This document shows positions 1 through 10,861 of a stretch of DNA of 64,000 nt, in pieces. A program made the position numbers and the translations under genes. This DNA comes from Staphylococcus edaphicus (GTDB lineage Bacteria; Bacillota; Bacilli; Staphylococcales; Staphylococcaceae), in the NCBI RefSeq assembly GCF_002614725.1, contig NZ_MRZN01000001.1, positions 186,001 to 250,000 of the forward strand, in the 5' to 3' direction. Under the pieces are notes generated by a model. That model was given only the letters and a program-made list of their open reading frames with translations, was not told the DNA's origin and did not search any database. Numbering within the stretch: position 1 is the first letter of the stretch; each line of letters begins with the position of its first letter.

Positions 1-1
1 A

Positions 2-1426
2 AGACGTCATAATCCTGATAAAGTACAATATCTTCATCCCGATTTAGAACCCATTTTAAAAACGACATATGGTGTCATTATTTATCAAGAACAAATAATG
101 CAAATTGCGAGTAAATTCGCCAACTTTAATTATGGTGAAGCGGATATCTTAAGACGTGCAATGAGTAAAAAGAATAGAGCGGTTTTAGAAAGCGAACGTC
201 AACATTTTGTGAATGGCGCCTTAAAAAATGGTTATAGTGAGCAATTAAGTAAACAAATTTTTGATTTGATTTTAAAATTTGCAGATTATGGATTTGCTCG
301 TGCGCATGCTGTTAGTTATTCGAAGATAGCGTATATCATGGGTTACTTAAAAGTTCATTTCCCTAATTATTTTTATGCTAATATTTTAAGTAATTCAATC
401 GGAAGTGAAAAGAAAACCGCACAGATGATTGATGAGGCAAAGCACCAGAATATTAACATTTTGCCACCTAATATAAATCATAGTCATTGGTTTTATAAAG
501 CTACAAAAAAAGGCATTTATCTATCAATTGGTGCCATAAAAGGAATCGGTTATCAAAGCGTTAAGCTAATTGTGGAAGAACGAAAAACTAACGGCGCATT
601 TAAAGACTTTTTTGATTTTACTCGCCGTATCCCGAAAAGGATAAAATCTAGAAAATTAATAGAATCACTTATTTTAGTTGGCGCATTTGATACTTTCGGC
701 AAAAATAGAGCGACGCTATTACAATCTATAGATCAAGTCTTAGATGATATTTCAGATATAGAGCAAGATGGCTTCATATTTGATGTGCTCACACCTAAAG
801 CTACTTATGAAGAAAAGGACGAACTGCCAGATAAAGTACTTAGTGAATATGAAAAAGAATATTTAGGGTTTTATGTATCCACACATCCGGTGGAAAAAGC
901 GTTTGAGCAAAAACAATATCTAGGTATATATAAACTTGCAAACGCCCAAGATAATAAACCTATTTTTGTTCAAATGGATAATATGAAACGTATTAGAACG
1001 AAAAACGGACAAAATATGGCGTTCGTTACCCTAAACGATGGTGTTGACAATTTGGATGGTGTACTATTCCCAGATACATTCAAAAAATATGAAACTGAGT
1101 TAAATACATCTCAAATGCTAGTCGTAAGGGGTAAGTTTGAAAATAGAAATAATAAGCAGCAACTGATTTTGAATCAAATAGATTCAATAGATAAGTTTGA
1201 AAAAACGAAGTTTGAACAAGCGGAACAGATTGTTATTAGAAAACTAGATGATGAATCAACGATGCATCCATTTTTAACTGAAGAAAATGTACGTGATCAA
1301 ATACCAGTACAATATTTTAATGAACGTCAAAATAACATAAAAACGATTGGCTATGTTACACGGGATAATGAATTGTTAAGTGAACTGATTCAAAGGTTTT
1401 CACCATGGGATATAAGAATTATTTAA
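2..1426 (+). CDS. dnaE: DNA polymerase III subunit alpha DnaE, 3' part
   Basis: Second replicative DNA polymerase of Gram-positive bacteria (DnaE type, used beside PolC). The frame is open from base 2 and the gene is cut by the window edge, leaving 474 C-terminal residues. Visible are the YGVIIYQEQIMQIA palm/finger segment at the very start, the FADYGFARAHAVSYS stretch, a helix-hairpin-helix around the SIGAIKGIGYQSVK motif, and an OB-fold domain near residues 340-425 of the fragment. The segment upstream of the first ATG (base 98) is clearly DnaE sequence, so that ATG is internal. No PolC-type exonuclease insertion is seen in this part. A hairpin terminator follows. The family call is very secure; only the 5' end is missing. 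Confidence 0.96.
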   Translation, partial: RRHNPDKVQYLHPDLEPILKTTYGVIIYQEQIMQIASKFANFNYGEADILRRAMSKKNRAVLESERQHFVNGALKNGYSEQLSKQIFDLILKFADYGFARAHAVSYSKIAYIMGYLKVHFPNYFYANILSNSIGSEKKTAQMIDEAKHQNINILPPNINHSHWFYKATKKGIYLSIGAIKGIGYQSVKLIVEERKTNGAFKDFFDFTRRIPKRIKSRKLIESLILVGAFDTFGKNRATLLQSIDQVLDDISDIEQDGFIFDVLTPKATYEEKDELPDKVLSEYEKEYLGFYVSTHPVEKAFEQKQYLGIYKLANAQDNKPIFVQMDNMKRIRTKNGQNMAFVTLNDGVDNLDGVLFPDTFKKYETELNTSQMLVVRGKFENRNNKQQLILNQIDSIDKFEKTKFEQAEQIVIRKLDDESTMHPFLTEENVRDQIPVQYFNERQNNIKTIGYVTRDNELLSELIQRFSPWDIRII

Positions 1427-1457
1427 CTTTAATCGCGCTATAAACTATGGTATAGTT

Positions 1458-1500
1458 AACTGATGGTTAAGCATAAACTTGCCATCAGTTTTAATTTTAT
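1458..1500 (+). terminator. Terminator after dnaE
   Basis: A 9-bp stem (AACTGATGG at 1458-1466 with CCATCAGTT at 1482-1490) is followed by a T-rich tail. The loop is fairly long, with partial inner pairing. It separates dnaE from the malic enzyme gene. Confidence 0.65.
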
Positions 1501-1680
1501 TTTATTAAGATTGAAAAAATATATAATAACTAAACATACCTATATGTTTTTATTACAAACATTAACTAGCAAAATAAATTATCGTGCGAGTTAACGATAT
1601 TATTTGTAATTTAGGTTAGATTGTAATAAAAATGTATATGAGTGTTATTTTAAACTAATTGGATGTAAGGGGTAGATTAC

Positions 1681-2913
1681 ATGACTTTAAGAGACGAAGC
1701 TTTAGAAATGCACAGAAGAAATCAAGGGAAATTAGAAGTTTCACCTAAAGTAAAAGTGACAAATAAAGAGGAATTAAGCCTAGCTTATTCTCCGGGTGTA
1801 GCGGAACCTTGTAAAGAAATACATGAAGATCCTCGTAAAGTTTTTGAATATACAATGAAGGGCAATACTGTAGCAGTTGTTACTGATGGAACTGCAGTGC
1901 TAGGGCTAGGAAATATAGGAGCTGAAGCAAGTATTCCAGTTATGGAAGGGAAAGCTGTTTTATTTAAAAGTTTCTCTGGTATAGATGGGGTGCCAATTGC
2001 CTTAAATACTACTGATACAGAGGAAATAATTAAGACTGTAAAATTACTTGAACCCAATTACGGTGGTATTAATCTGGAGGATATTTCAGCACCACGTTGT
2101 TTTGAAATTGAAGAAAGATTGAAAAAAGAAACTAAAATTCCAGTTTTCCATGATGACCAACACGGTACGGCGATTGTAACGGTTGCAGGCATGATTAACG
2201 CTTTAAGAATAGTTGACAAAGATTTGTCTGATATTAAAGTTGTACTGAATGGTGCTGGTGCTGCAGGTATTGCAATTGTTAAATTACTTTATTCTTATGG
2301 TGTAAGAAACATGATTATGTGTGATTCAAAGGGAGCAATCTATGAAGATCGCTCATTTGGTATGAATGATACGAAAGCATATGTAGCTAAGTGGACTAAT
2401 AGAGATAAAGTAGACGGCAGTCTAAAAGATGTCATCGAAGACGCAGATGTATTTATTGGTGTATCTGTAGCAGATTTATTATCAAAAGAAATGGTTGAAT
2501 CTATGGCTGATGATCCAATTATTTTTGCAATGGCTAATCCAAATCCTGAAATTAAACCTGATGTAGCTAAAGCTGCAGGTGCCAAAGTAATCGGTACTGG
2601 GCGTTCAGATTTTCCAAATCAAATAAATAATGTGTTGGCTTTCCCAGGCATATTTAGAGGCGCATTGGATGTTGAGGCTACACATATTAATGAAGAGATG
2701 AAACAAGCAGCTGTTGAAGCTATAGCTGATTTAATTAAACCAGAAGAGTTAAATCCGGACTATTGTATACCAGGTCCTTTTGATAAACGTGTAGCGCCAT
2801 CTGTCGCTAGAGAAGTTGCAAAAGCTGCAATGGAATCTGGGGTAGCAAGAGTAGATGTTGATCCAGAAGAAATATATAATAAAACAATGAAATTAACAGA
2901 CTTAGATAAATAA
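1681..2913 (+). CDS. NAD(P)-dependent malic enzyme (YtsJ/MaeB type)
   Basis: Oxidatively decarboxylates malate to pyruvate, giving NAD(P)H; cytosolic. The 410-aa length equals the short bacterial form without a phosphotransacetylase domain. Catalytic features are visible: Tyr36 in the YSPGVAEP motif, Lys91 in VMEGKAVLFK, the metal-binding EDISAPRCFEIE region and HDDQHGTAIV, then the Rossmann motif NGAGAAGIA near residue 190. The start follows an AAGGGGT ribosome site. It lies directly upstream of accDA, as in related Firmicutes, so it could supply both pyruvate/acetyl-CoA and NADPH for fatty-acid synthesis; that link is inference. NADP preference is assumed from the B. subtilis YtsJ relative and not proven here. 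Confidence 0.93.
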   Translation: MTLRDEALEMHRRNQGKLEVSPKVKVTNKEELSLAYSPGVAEPCKEIHEDPRKVFEYTMKGNTVAVVTDGTAVLGLGNIGAEASIPVMEGKAVLFKSFSGIDGVPIALNTTDTEEIIKTVKLLEPNYGGINLEDISAPRCFEIEERLKKETKIPVFHDDQHGTAIVTVAGMINALRIVDKDLSDIKVVLNGAGAAGIAIVKLLYSYGVRNMIMCDSKGAIYEDRSFGMNDTKAYVAKWTNRDKVDGSLKDVIEDADVFIGVSVADLLSKEMVESMADDPIIFAMANPNPEIKPDVAKAAGAKVIGTGRSDFPNQINNVLAFPGIFRGALDVEATHINEEMKQAAVEAIADLIKPEELNPDYCIPGPFDKRVAPSVAREVAKAAMESGVARVDVDPEEIYNKTMKLTDLDK

Positions 2914-2986
2914 TATTCATTAACGCTGATTGCAACGACCAATTTGGTATGGAGTAAGTAAGCGATGGTTAAGTGGAGGTTTACCA

Positions 2987-3853
2987 ATGTTTAAAGATTT
3001 TTTCAATAGAAGCAGTAAAAAGAAAAAGTACGTAACAGTATCTGATTCAAAACAAAGTGATGTACCAGCGGGTATCATGACCAAATGTCCTAAGTGCAAA
3101 AAAATTATGTATACAAAAGAACTAGCAGAAAATTTAAATGTTTGTTTTAATTGTGATCATCATATTGCACTAACTGCGCACAATCGCATAGAAGCTATTT
3201 CTGATGAAGGGACATTTAAAGAATTTGATAAAGGAATGACCTCTGCTAATCCATTGGACTTCCCAAGTTATGAAGAGAAAATTCAAAAAGACCAACAAAA
3301 AACTGGCTTAAATGAAGCAGTTGTCACTGGCACTGCGCAGTTAGACGGTGTTACATTTGGTGTAGCAGTCATGGATGCACGCTTTAGAATGGGAAGTATG
3401 GGATCGGTATTAGGTGAGAAAATTTGTAGAATCATTGAATACTGTACTGAAAACCGATTGCCGTTTATATTGTTTTCAGCAAGTGGTGGCGCTAGAATGC
3501 AGGAAGGCATTATTTCCTTAATGCAAATGGGTAAAACAAGCGTTTCATTAAAACGACATACAGATGCAGGATTATTATACATTTCATATATAACTAATCC
3601 AACAACTGGTGGCGTTTCTGCAAGCTTTGCTTCGGTGGGTGATATTAATATTAGTGAACCAAAGGCGTTAATTGGATTTGCTGGTAGACGTGTTATTGAA
3701 CAAACGATTAACGAAAAATTACCGGATGATTTCCAAACTGCTGAATTTTTACTAGAACACGGACAATTGGATAAAGTCGTCCATAGAAAAGAAATGAGAA
3801 CGACATTATCTGATATTTTAAAAATGCACCAAGAGGTGAAAACGAATGCTTGA
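2987..3853 (+). CDS. accD: Acetyl-CoA carboxylase carboxyltransferase subunit beta
   Basis: Beta subunit of the carboxyltransferase that moves the carboxyl group from biotin carrier protein to acetyl-CoA, forming malonyl-CoA for fatty-acid synthesis. It is 288 aa. An N-terminal zinc ribbon has Cys34, Cys37, Cys53 and Cys56, followed by the crotonase-fold domain with the [11 protein letters not shown] and [11 protein letters not shown] oxyanion loops. The frame is open further upstream (from 2930), but the ATG at 2987 sits behind GTGGAGGT at ideal spacing and gives the usual N-terminus, so I start there. It lies 73 bases after malic enzyme and overlaps accA by 8 bases, implying translational coupling of the two transferase subunits. 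Confidence 0.97.
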   Translation: MFKDFFNRSSKKKKYVTVSDSKQSDVPAGIMTKCPKCKKIMYTKELAENLNVCFNCDHHIALTAHNRIEAISDEGTFKEFDKGMTSANPLDFPSYEEKIQKDQQKTGLNEAVVTGTAQLDGVTFGVAVMDARFRMGSMGSVLGEKICRIIEYCTENRLPFILFSASGGARMQEGIISLMQMGKTSVSLKRHTDAGLLYISYITNPTTGGVSASFASVGDINISEPKALIGFAGRRVIEQTINEKLPDDFQTAEFLLEHGQLDKVVHRKEMRTTLSDILKMHQEVKTNA

Positions 3854-4790
3854 TTTTGAAAAGCCATTGTTTGAAATAAAAAATAAAATTGAATCTTTGA
3901 AAGAATCTCAAGAGAAAAATGATGTCGATTTACAAGAAGAAATAGATATGCTTGAAGCATCATTAGCGAGGGAAACTGAAAAAGTATATACCAATCTCAA
4001 GCCATGGGATCGAGTGCAACTAGCACGCTTACAAGAAAGACCCACATCGTTAGATTATATACCACATATTTTTGATTCGTTTATTGAATTGCATGGTGAT
4101 AGAAATTACAGAGATGATCCAGCAATGATTGGTGGTATTGGCTATCTAAATGGTCAAGCAGTAACAATAGTGGGTCAACAAAGAGGTAAAGATACAAAAG
4201 ACAACATATATCGTAATTTCGGTATGGCGCATCCAGAAGGTTATAGAAAAGCATTAAGACTAATGAAACAAGCAGAAAAATTTAACAGACCTATTTTCAC
4301 TTTTATTGATACTAAAGGTGCATATCCAGGTAAGGCTGCGGAAGAAAGAGGTCAAAGTGAATCAATAGCTAGAAATTTAGTTGAAATGGCTTCTCTAACT
4401 GTACCAGTGATTTCAATAGTAATTGGTGAAGGTGGAAGTGGAGGCGCGCTTGGTTTGGGTATTACAAATCGCATCTTAATGTTAGAAAACAGTACATATT
4501 CTGTTATTTCTCCTGAAGGTGCTTCTGCTTTGCTTTGGAAAGATAGTAATCTAGCTAAAATTGCAGCAGAAACGATGAAAATCACGGCAGAAGATTTATA
4601 TGAATTGAATATTGCAGATGAAGTTATAAAAGAGCCGTTAGGTGGAGCACATCATGATGTCGAAACACAGGCGCAAAGTATAAAACATACTTTTGAAACG
4701 CATTTAGCAGAATTGAATAAGTTAACAAACGAGCAACTTGTTGAAGATCGATATCAAAAATTCAGAACGATTGGTTCATATACAGAATAA
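3846..4790 (+). CDS. accA: Acetyl-CoA carboxylase carboxyltransferase subunit alpha
   Basis: Alpha subunit of the A2B2 carboxyltransferase, partner of AccD. It is 314 aa, the normal length. An N-terminal helical segment (about residues 1-60) precedes a crotonase-fold domain with the [19 protein letters not shown] and [15 protein letters not shown] motifs, which bind carboxybiotin and stabilise the enolate. Its start lies inside the accD end. The biotin carboxylase and carrier genes (accBC) are not in this window. A strong hairpin terminator closes the malic enzyme-accDA unit. Confidence 0.98.
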   Translation: MLDFEKPLFEIKNKIESLKESQEKNDVDLQEEIDMLEASLARETEKVYTNLKPWDRVQLARLQERPTSLDYIPHIFDSFIELHGDRNYRDDPAMIGGIGYLNGQAVTIVGQQRGKDTKDNIYRNFGMAHPEGYRKALRLMKQAEKFNRPIFTFIDTKGAYPGKAAEERGQSESIARNLVEMASLTVPVISIVIGEGGSGGALGLGITNRILMLENSTYSVISPEGASALLWKDSNLAKIAAETMKITAEDLYELNIADEVIKEPLGGAHHDVETQAQSIKHTFETHLAELNKLTNEQLVEDRYQKFRTIGSYTE

Positions 4791-4807
4791 TTAGCAAGAT
4801 ATTTAAG

Positions 4808-4849
4808 AAGAAGCCTAGACAGATGTTTAATGTCTTAGCTTCTTTTTTA
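4808..4849 (+). terminator. Terminator after accA
   Basis: A 14-bp stem with one mismatch (4808-4821 with 4831-4844) is followed by a T run. Confidence 0.85.
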
Positions 4850-4943
4850 TATGATCATTATAGTGTTGTTATTCGATGCTTTGTTTATTGAAATTCAATT
4901 TAAGGTAATAGAATATATGTATTCAATTATTTCGAAAACTTAT

Positions 4944-4999
4944 TAGGAAACGCTTACTATGTGTATATTTATTGAATACTTGTTTATAAAACGTTTACA
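4944..4999 (+). promoter_or_regulatory. Two cre-like sites (CcpA boxes) upstream of pfkA
   Basis: TAGGAAACGCTTACT (4944-4958) and TATAAAACGTTTACA (4985-4999) each match 13 of 15 positions of the catabolite-responsive element consensus WTGNAARCGNWWWCA, by eye. They lie 90-145 bases before the pfkA start. CcpA control of glycolytic genes is known in staphylococci and bacilli. Use of these sites is inference. Confidence 0.45.
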
Positions 5000-5054
5000 T
5001 TTGTCACAAGTCCTTATTTTAATGGCAACAGCTTAGATTTTATGGTATTTTTAG

Positions 5055-6056
<1,002 letters not shown>

Positions 6057-6076
6057 AATACTGGGAGGAAATAATA

Positions 6077-7837
6077 ATGAGAAAAACTAAAATTGTTTGT
6101 ACTATAGGACCTGCGTCCGAATCTGAAGCAATGCTTGAAAAATTAATCAAGGCTGGCATGAATGTAGCACGTTTAAACTTTTCACATGGGGACCATGCTG
6201 AGCATAAAGCAAGAATAGATACAATTCGTAAAGTTTCTAAAAGATTAGGAAAAACAGTTGCAATCTTACTTGATACAAAAGGACCAGAAATACGTACACA
6301 TAATATGAAAGATGGTCTTATTGAACTTGAAAAAGGTTCAGAAGTTATCGTAAGCATGAATGAAGTAGAAGGTACTCCTGAAAAATTCTCAGTTACTTAT
6401 GAAAACCTTATTAATGATGTCAATGAGGGATCATATATTTTATTAGATGATGGTTTAATTGAATTACAAGTTAAATCAATTGATAAAGCAAATGGCGAAG
6501 TATTATGTGATGTTCTTAATACTGGTGAATTAAAAAATAAAAAAGGTGTTAACTTACCAGGCGTGAAAGTGAGTTTACCTGGTATTACAGATAAAGATGC
6601 CGATGACATTAACTTTGGTATCAGTGAAGGTGTAGATTTTATTGCGGCAAGCTTTGTACGTCGCCCTAGTGATGTATTAGATATTCGTAAACTGTTAGAA
6701 GCTAAACACAATACAAATATCAGCATTATTCCTAAAATTGAAAACCAAGAAGGTATTGATAACATTAAAGAAATTCTTGAAGTATCAGATGGTTTAATGG
6801 TTGCTCGTGGTGATATGGGTGTTGAAATCCCACCAGAATCTGTACCAATGGTTCAAAAAGATTTAATTAGACAATGTAATAAATTAGGTAAACCAGTCAT
6901 TACAGCTACTCAAATGTTAGATTCTATGCAACGCAATCCTCGTGCTACACGTGCAGAAGCAAGTGATGTTGCTAATGCGATATATGATGGTACAGATGCA
7001 GTTATGCTATCAGGTGAAACTGCTGCAGGACAATATCCTGAAGAAGCAGTTAAAACAATGCGTAATATTGCCGTTTCAGCAGAAGCAGCACAAGATTATA
7101 AAAAATTATTGTCCGACCGTACTAAATTAGTTGAAACTTCATTAGTAAATGCGATTGGTGTTTCAGTAGCACATACTGCTTTAAACTTAAATGTTAAAGC
7201 AATCGTAGCAGCTACTGAGAGTGGTTCGACTGCACGTACGATATCTAAGTATCGTCCACAATCTGACATCATTGCAGTTACGCCAAGTGCTGAAACTGCG
7301 CGTCAGTGTGCTTTAGTTTGGGGTATATACCCAGTTGTTAAAGAAGGCCGTAAAACGACAGACGCATTATTAAATAATGCAGTAGCAACAGCAGTTGAAA
7401 CAGAAAGAGTTCAAAATGGTGACCTAATTATTATTACAGCAGGAGTTCCAACTGGTGAAAAAGGTACTACAAACATGATGAAATTACATCTTGTAGGTGA
7501 CGAACTAGCTAAAGGACAAGGTATTGGTAGAAGCTCAGTTGTAGGTCAAACATTAATTGTTAATGATGCGAGCGAACTAGAAGGTAAAGATTTATCAGAA
7601 TCAATTATTGTAACGCATTCTGTAGACGAAACACTTGTACCTTATATTGAAAAAGCAAGTGGACTTATCACTGAAGAAAATGGTATTACGTCACCAAGTG
7701 CGATTATTGGTCTTGAAAAGGGTATTCCAACAATTGTAGGTGTAGAAAATGCTACTTCAGAAATTCAAAATGATGTATTAATTACAGTAGATGCGAACCA
7801 AGGAAAAATATTCGAAGGTTATGCTAACGTACTTTAA
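6077..7837 (+). CDS. pyk: Pyruvate kinase with extra C-terminal domain
   Basis: Converts phosphoenolpyruvate and ADP to pyruvate and ATP. The catalytic barrel shows [21 protein letters not shown], the PKIENQEG lysine loop, [12 protein letters not shown] and the [19 protein letters not shown] signature. At 586 aa it is longer than the E. coli enzymes, because the last ~80 residues form a PEP-utiliser-like (phosphohistidine swivel) domain, as in Bacillus and Staphylococcus enzymes. In that domain the expected His is replaced: the site reads TSPSAIIG (residues 538-545), so phosphotransfer is unlikely and the domain is probably structural. It ends the pfkA-pyk operon before a very strong terminator. 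Confidence 0.98.
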   Translation: MRKTKIVCTIGPASESEAMLEKLIKAGMNVARLNFSHGDHAEHKARIDTIRKVSKRLGKTVAILLDTKGPEIRTHNMKDGLIELEKGSEVIVSMNEVEGTPEKFSVTYENLINDVNEGSYILLDDGLIELQVKSIDKANGEVLCDVLNTGELKNKKGVNLPGVKVSLPGITDKDADDINFGISEGVDFIAASFVRRPSDVLDIRKLLEAKHNTNISIIPKIENQEGIDNIKEILEVSDGLMVARGDMGVEIPPESVPMVQKDLIRQCNKLGKPVITATQMLDSMQRNPRATRAEASDVANAIYDGTDAVMLSGETAAGQYPEEAVKTMRNIAVSAEAAQDYKKLLSDRTKLVETSLVNAIGVSVAHTALNLNVKAIVAATESGSTARTISKYRPQSDIIAVTPSAETARQCALVWGIYPVVKEGRKTTDALLNNAVATAVETERVQNGDLIIITAGVPTGEKGTTNMMKLHLVGDELAKGQGIGRSSVVGQTLIVNDASELEGKDLSESIIVTHSVDETLVPYIEKASGLITEENGITSPSAIIGLEKGIPTIVGVENATSEIQNDVLITVDANQGKIFEGYANVL

Positions 7838-7860
7838 GTTAAACGGCGTAATGTTCATGT

Positions 7861-7904
7861 AAAAGCACCCCTAACTCAATCGGATGAGTTAGGGGTGCTT
7901 TTTA
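7861..7904 (+). terminator. Strong terminator, probably bidirectional, after pyk
   Basis: A perfect 18-bp stem (7861-7878 with 7885-7902) starts with AAAA and ends with TTTT. It can therefore end transcription both of pyk and of the convergent permease gene. Confidence 0.93.
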
Positions 7905-7954
7905 ATGTAAGCTAGGACAATAAAGCTTTAATATAGAACTTCATGTTATTTTGC

Positions 7955-9316
7955 TTAATGTTGGTTTTTAGCTACTTGTTTATAACGTAAATACATTAAT
8001 GCCAAAATGATAAACCAAATAGGTGTTAAGAATACTGCAATTCTTGTATCTGTATTTACGAATAATAAACTAAACACTAATACAAAAAAGGCTAATATAG
8101 CATACCCCATGTATTTACCACCTGGTAATTTGAAAGTCGATTGCTTATGTAGTTCTGGATTTTTACGATGATAGTTAATATACGCCACAGTAATTAAAGC
8201 CCAAACCACAAGGAACAATACAGTAGAAACAGTAGTGATATAAGTAAACACTAATGTTGCATTTGGAATAATATAGTTCAATAATGCTGCGATCATGAGT
8301 AATCCACATGACACGAAAATAGCTATATGTGGCACGCCATTTTTATTTGTTTTGTTAAAAAAGGGTGGTGCTTGCTTTTGAGATGATAATCCAAAAAGCA
8401 TACGACTATTTGAAAAAATACCGCTGTTACACGATGATGCGGCAGCAGTTAATACTACAAAATTGATAATACCAGCTGCAAATGGTATCCCAATAAGTGC
8501 AAAGAGCCTTACAAAAGGACTTTCATCAGGATTGATTTGGTTCCATGGAATGATAGACATAATTACTGCTAAAGCACCAACATAAAATATTAATATCCGT
8601 GTAGGTACACTATTAATTGCTTTTGGTAATGTTTTAATAGGATCTTTTGTTTCACCGGCTGTTACACCTATAAGTTCGATTCCTACGAAAGAGAACAATG
8701 CCATTTGGAACGACATTACAAAACCGCTCATTCCTTTAGGGAAAATACCATTGTTATAAAGATTTGTTAATGAAGCGTGCCCAAATTGCGTATTGTATGC
8801 CATGATAATCATAATAGCACCAACAACAATTAAAGCGATAATTGTAACGATTTTGATAATAGAAAACCAAAACTCTAATTCTCCAAACAACTTAGCACTT
8901 AATAAATTAAGTGACATTAAGACAAGCACACAAAACAAGGCACTCATCCAATTTGGTATATTTGGAAACCAAAAACTGACATATTTTGCTACTGCGGTTA
9001 CTTCAGCCATACCTGTAATAATCCAACATAACCAATAGGTCCAACCTGTAACAAAACCTGCAAAAGGACCAATGTAATGATTGGTTACATCTGCAAATGA
9101 TTTGAAATTAGTGTTAGTAATTAATATTTCTCCCAATCCACGCATAAACATAAATAGCATAAAGCCAATTATAATATACGTAAGTAAAATAGACGGGCCA
9201 GTTAAAGCGATTGTTTGGCCAGCACCTAAGAATAATCCAGTTCCAATTGCTCCCCCAATTGCAATAAGCTGAATGTGACGATTACTTAGTTCTCTTTGTA
9301 ACTGTTGTTTTGCCAT
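7955..9316 (-). CDS. Amino-acid permease, APC superfamily
   Basis: An integral membrane transporter of 453 aa with about 12 hydrophobic segments. The N-terminus LIAIGGAIGTGLFLGAG is the substrate/cation-binding TM1 signature of the amino-acid transporter (AAT) family that includes CycA (D-Ser/D-Ala/Gly), AroP and LysP. TM6 carries FSFVGIELIGVTAGET and a later stretch reads SSCNSGIFSNSRMLFGL. CycA-like specificity is my best guess; substrate cannot be read from sequence. The start is the ATG at 9316, with AAGGAG ahead of it on the minus strand. It is a single transcription unit facing the opposite way to all its neighbours, between pyk and citZ. The lysine permease at 26.4 kb is a related family member. 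Confidence 0.9.
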   Translation of the reverse strand: MAKQQLQRELSNRHIQLIAIGGAIGTGLFLGAGQTIALTGPSILLTYIIIGFMLFMFMRGLGEILITNTNFKSFADVTNHYIGPFAGFVTGWTYWLCWIITGMAEVTAVAKYVSFWFPNIPNWMSALFCVLVLMSLNLLSAKLFGELEFWFSIIKIVTIIALIVVGAIMIIMAYNTQFGHASLTNLYNNGIFPKGMSGFVMSFQMALFSFVGIELIGVTAGETKDPIKTLPKAINSVPTRILIFYVGALAVIMSIIPWNQINPDESPFVRLFALIGIPFAAGIINFVVLTAAASSCNSGIFSNSRMLFGLSSQKQAPPFFNKTNKNGVPHIAIFVSCGLLMIAALLNYIIPNATLVFTYITTVSTVLFLVVWALITVAYINYHRKNPELHKQSTFKLPGGKYMGYAILAFFVLVFSLLFVNTDTRIAVFLTPIWFIILALMYLRYKQVAKNQH

Positions 9317-9594
9317 ATTTTAATACTCCTTTATTTAGTTATTTATTATTATGCAATGCAATATAAAATAAAACAACTATTTTCTGAAACTATATCGCTC
9401 TTAATACAGTATAATAGTACATTAATAATTTGTTATTAATCATGATAACCAATTGAAAAGATATAAAAATTGAAGTGAGAGTGGTTACATATTAAAATGA
9501 ATTTATAACAACGTAAAAGATAGTTGCGTGTTTTAGGGCATATAAACAAATAAATATTTCTTATTGATTTGGTAAGAAAATTGAAACCTAAATA

Positions 9595-9623
9595 TTCACA
9601 AAAGTGACAAAATTGGATATAAT
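9595..9623 (+). promoter_or_regulatory. Promoter of citZ-icd
   Basis: TTCACA (9595-9600), a 17-bp spacer and TATAAT (9618-9623) form a sigma-A type promoter 48 bases before the citZ start. Confidence 0.75.
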
Positions 9624-9670
9624 GGTTTATGAAAGCCATTTCATAACGAAATAGAAAAGGGGAATTATAT

Positions 9671-10789
9671 ATGGCAGAGTTACAAAAAGGTTTAGAAGGG
9701 GTAATTGCAGCTGAAACAAAAGTAAGTTCTATCATCGATAGCCAATTGACTTATGCTGGTTACGATATTGATGATTTAGCGCAAAATGCTGAATTTGAAG
9801 AAGTTATCTTCTTATTATGGCATTATCGATTACCTAGTGAATCAGAATTGAAAGAATTAAAAGAAAAACTCTTTGAATATATGACACTAAATCCTAGAGT
9901 GTATAACCACTTTAAAGAATACGCAACAGGAAATGTTCATCCAATGACAGCATTAAGAACTTCTGTTTCTTATATTGCACATTTTGATGAACATGCGGAA
10001 GACGAAGAAGAAAGCCAAACATTAGAACGTGCAATTCGCATTCAGGCTAAAATCGCTTCACTTGTTACTTCATATGCACGCGTTAGAGAAGGCAAAGAAG
10101 CAGTCAAACCAAACAAAGAGTTAAATTATGCTGGTAATTTCTTATACATGTTAAGAGGCGAATTACCTAGTGATATCGAAATTGAAGCATTTAATAAGGT
10201 ACTTGTATTACATGCTGATCACGAACTTAACGCATCTACATTTACAGCAAGATGTGCGGTTTCATCGCTATCAGATATGTACTCAGGTATTGTTGCAGCA
10301 GTTGGTTCCTTAAAAGGTCCATTACACGGCGGGGCAAATGAACGTGTAATGAGTATGTTATCTGAAGTTAAATCAATTGAAGAAGTTGATGAATATATCG
10401 ATAATAAAATAAAAAACAAAGAGAAAATTATGGGCTTTGGGCACCGTGTTTATAAAGATGGAGACCCAAGAGCAAAATACTTAAAAGAAATGAGTAGAAA
10501 AATTACTGCTGAAACTGGGCAAAGTCAATTATTCGATATCTCAGTTAAAATCGCAGACAAAATGAAAGCAGAAAAAGGGCTAATTGCAAATGTTGATTTC
10601 TTCAGTGCTACGGTCTATCACAGTATGAACATTGAGCATGATTTATTTACGCCAATCTTTGCAGTAAGTAGAACTTCTGGTTGGATTGCGCATATTTTAG
10701 AACAATATAGAGACAATAGAATTATGCGCCCAAGAGCTCAATATATTGGTGAAACTAACAGAACTTATGCACCGATTGAAGAAAGATAG
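9671..10789 (+). CDS. citZ: Citrate synthase
   Basis: Condenses acetyl-CoA with oxaloacetate to citrate, the entry step of the TCA cycle. It is 372 aa, the short Gram-positive type II form. It shows the catalytic HADHELNASTFTAR segment, GPLHGGANE, GFGHRVYKDGDPRAK (substrate-binding His and Arg) and VDFFSATVYHSM with the catalytic Asp. The start at 9671 follows AAAAGGGG. The gene is 72 bases upstream of icd with no terminator between, so the two form one operon. In B. subtilis mdh follows icd; here it does not. Confidence 0.98.
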   Translation: MAELQKGLEGVIAAETKVSSIIDSQLTYAGYDIDDLAQNAEFEEVIFLLWHYRLPSESELKELKEKLFEYMTLNPRVYNHFKEYATGNVHPMTALRTSVSYIAHFDEHAEDEEESQTLERAIRIQAKIASLVTSYARVREGKEAVKPNKELNYAGNFLYMLRGELPSDIEIEAFNKVLVLHADHELNASTFTARCAVSSLSDMYSGIVAAVGSLKGPLHGGANERVMSMLSEVKSIEEVDEYIDNKIKNKEKIMGFGHRVYKDGDPRAKYLKEMSRKITAETGQSQLFDISVKIADKMKAEKGLIANVDFFSATVYHSMNIEHDLFTPIFAVSRTSGWIAHILEQYRDNRIMRPRAQYIGETNRTYAPIEER

Positions 10790-10861
10790 GTAAAGCAATA
10801 AACAGAACGATTTAGTAAGTGCAATTAAATATCGAATTCAAATACACGGAGGTTTTTTTAC

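Noticed and set aside
3283..3963. A 226-codon open frame on the minus strand over accD/accA
   Set aside because: It lies antisense to two certain genes, has no ribosome site, and its product is low-complexity Ser/Thr/Phe-rich. It is a shadow of A-rich codons on the other strand.
9436..9735. A 99-codon minus-strand ORF across the citZ promoter and start
   Set aside because: It overlaps the citZ promoter and start, with no ribosome site and a Phe/Tyr/Cys-rich composition typical of antisense noise.
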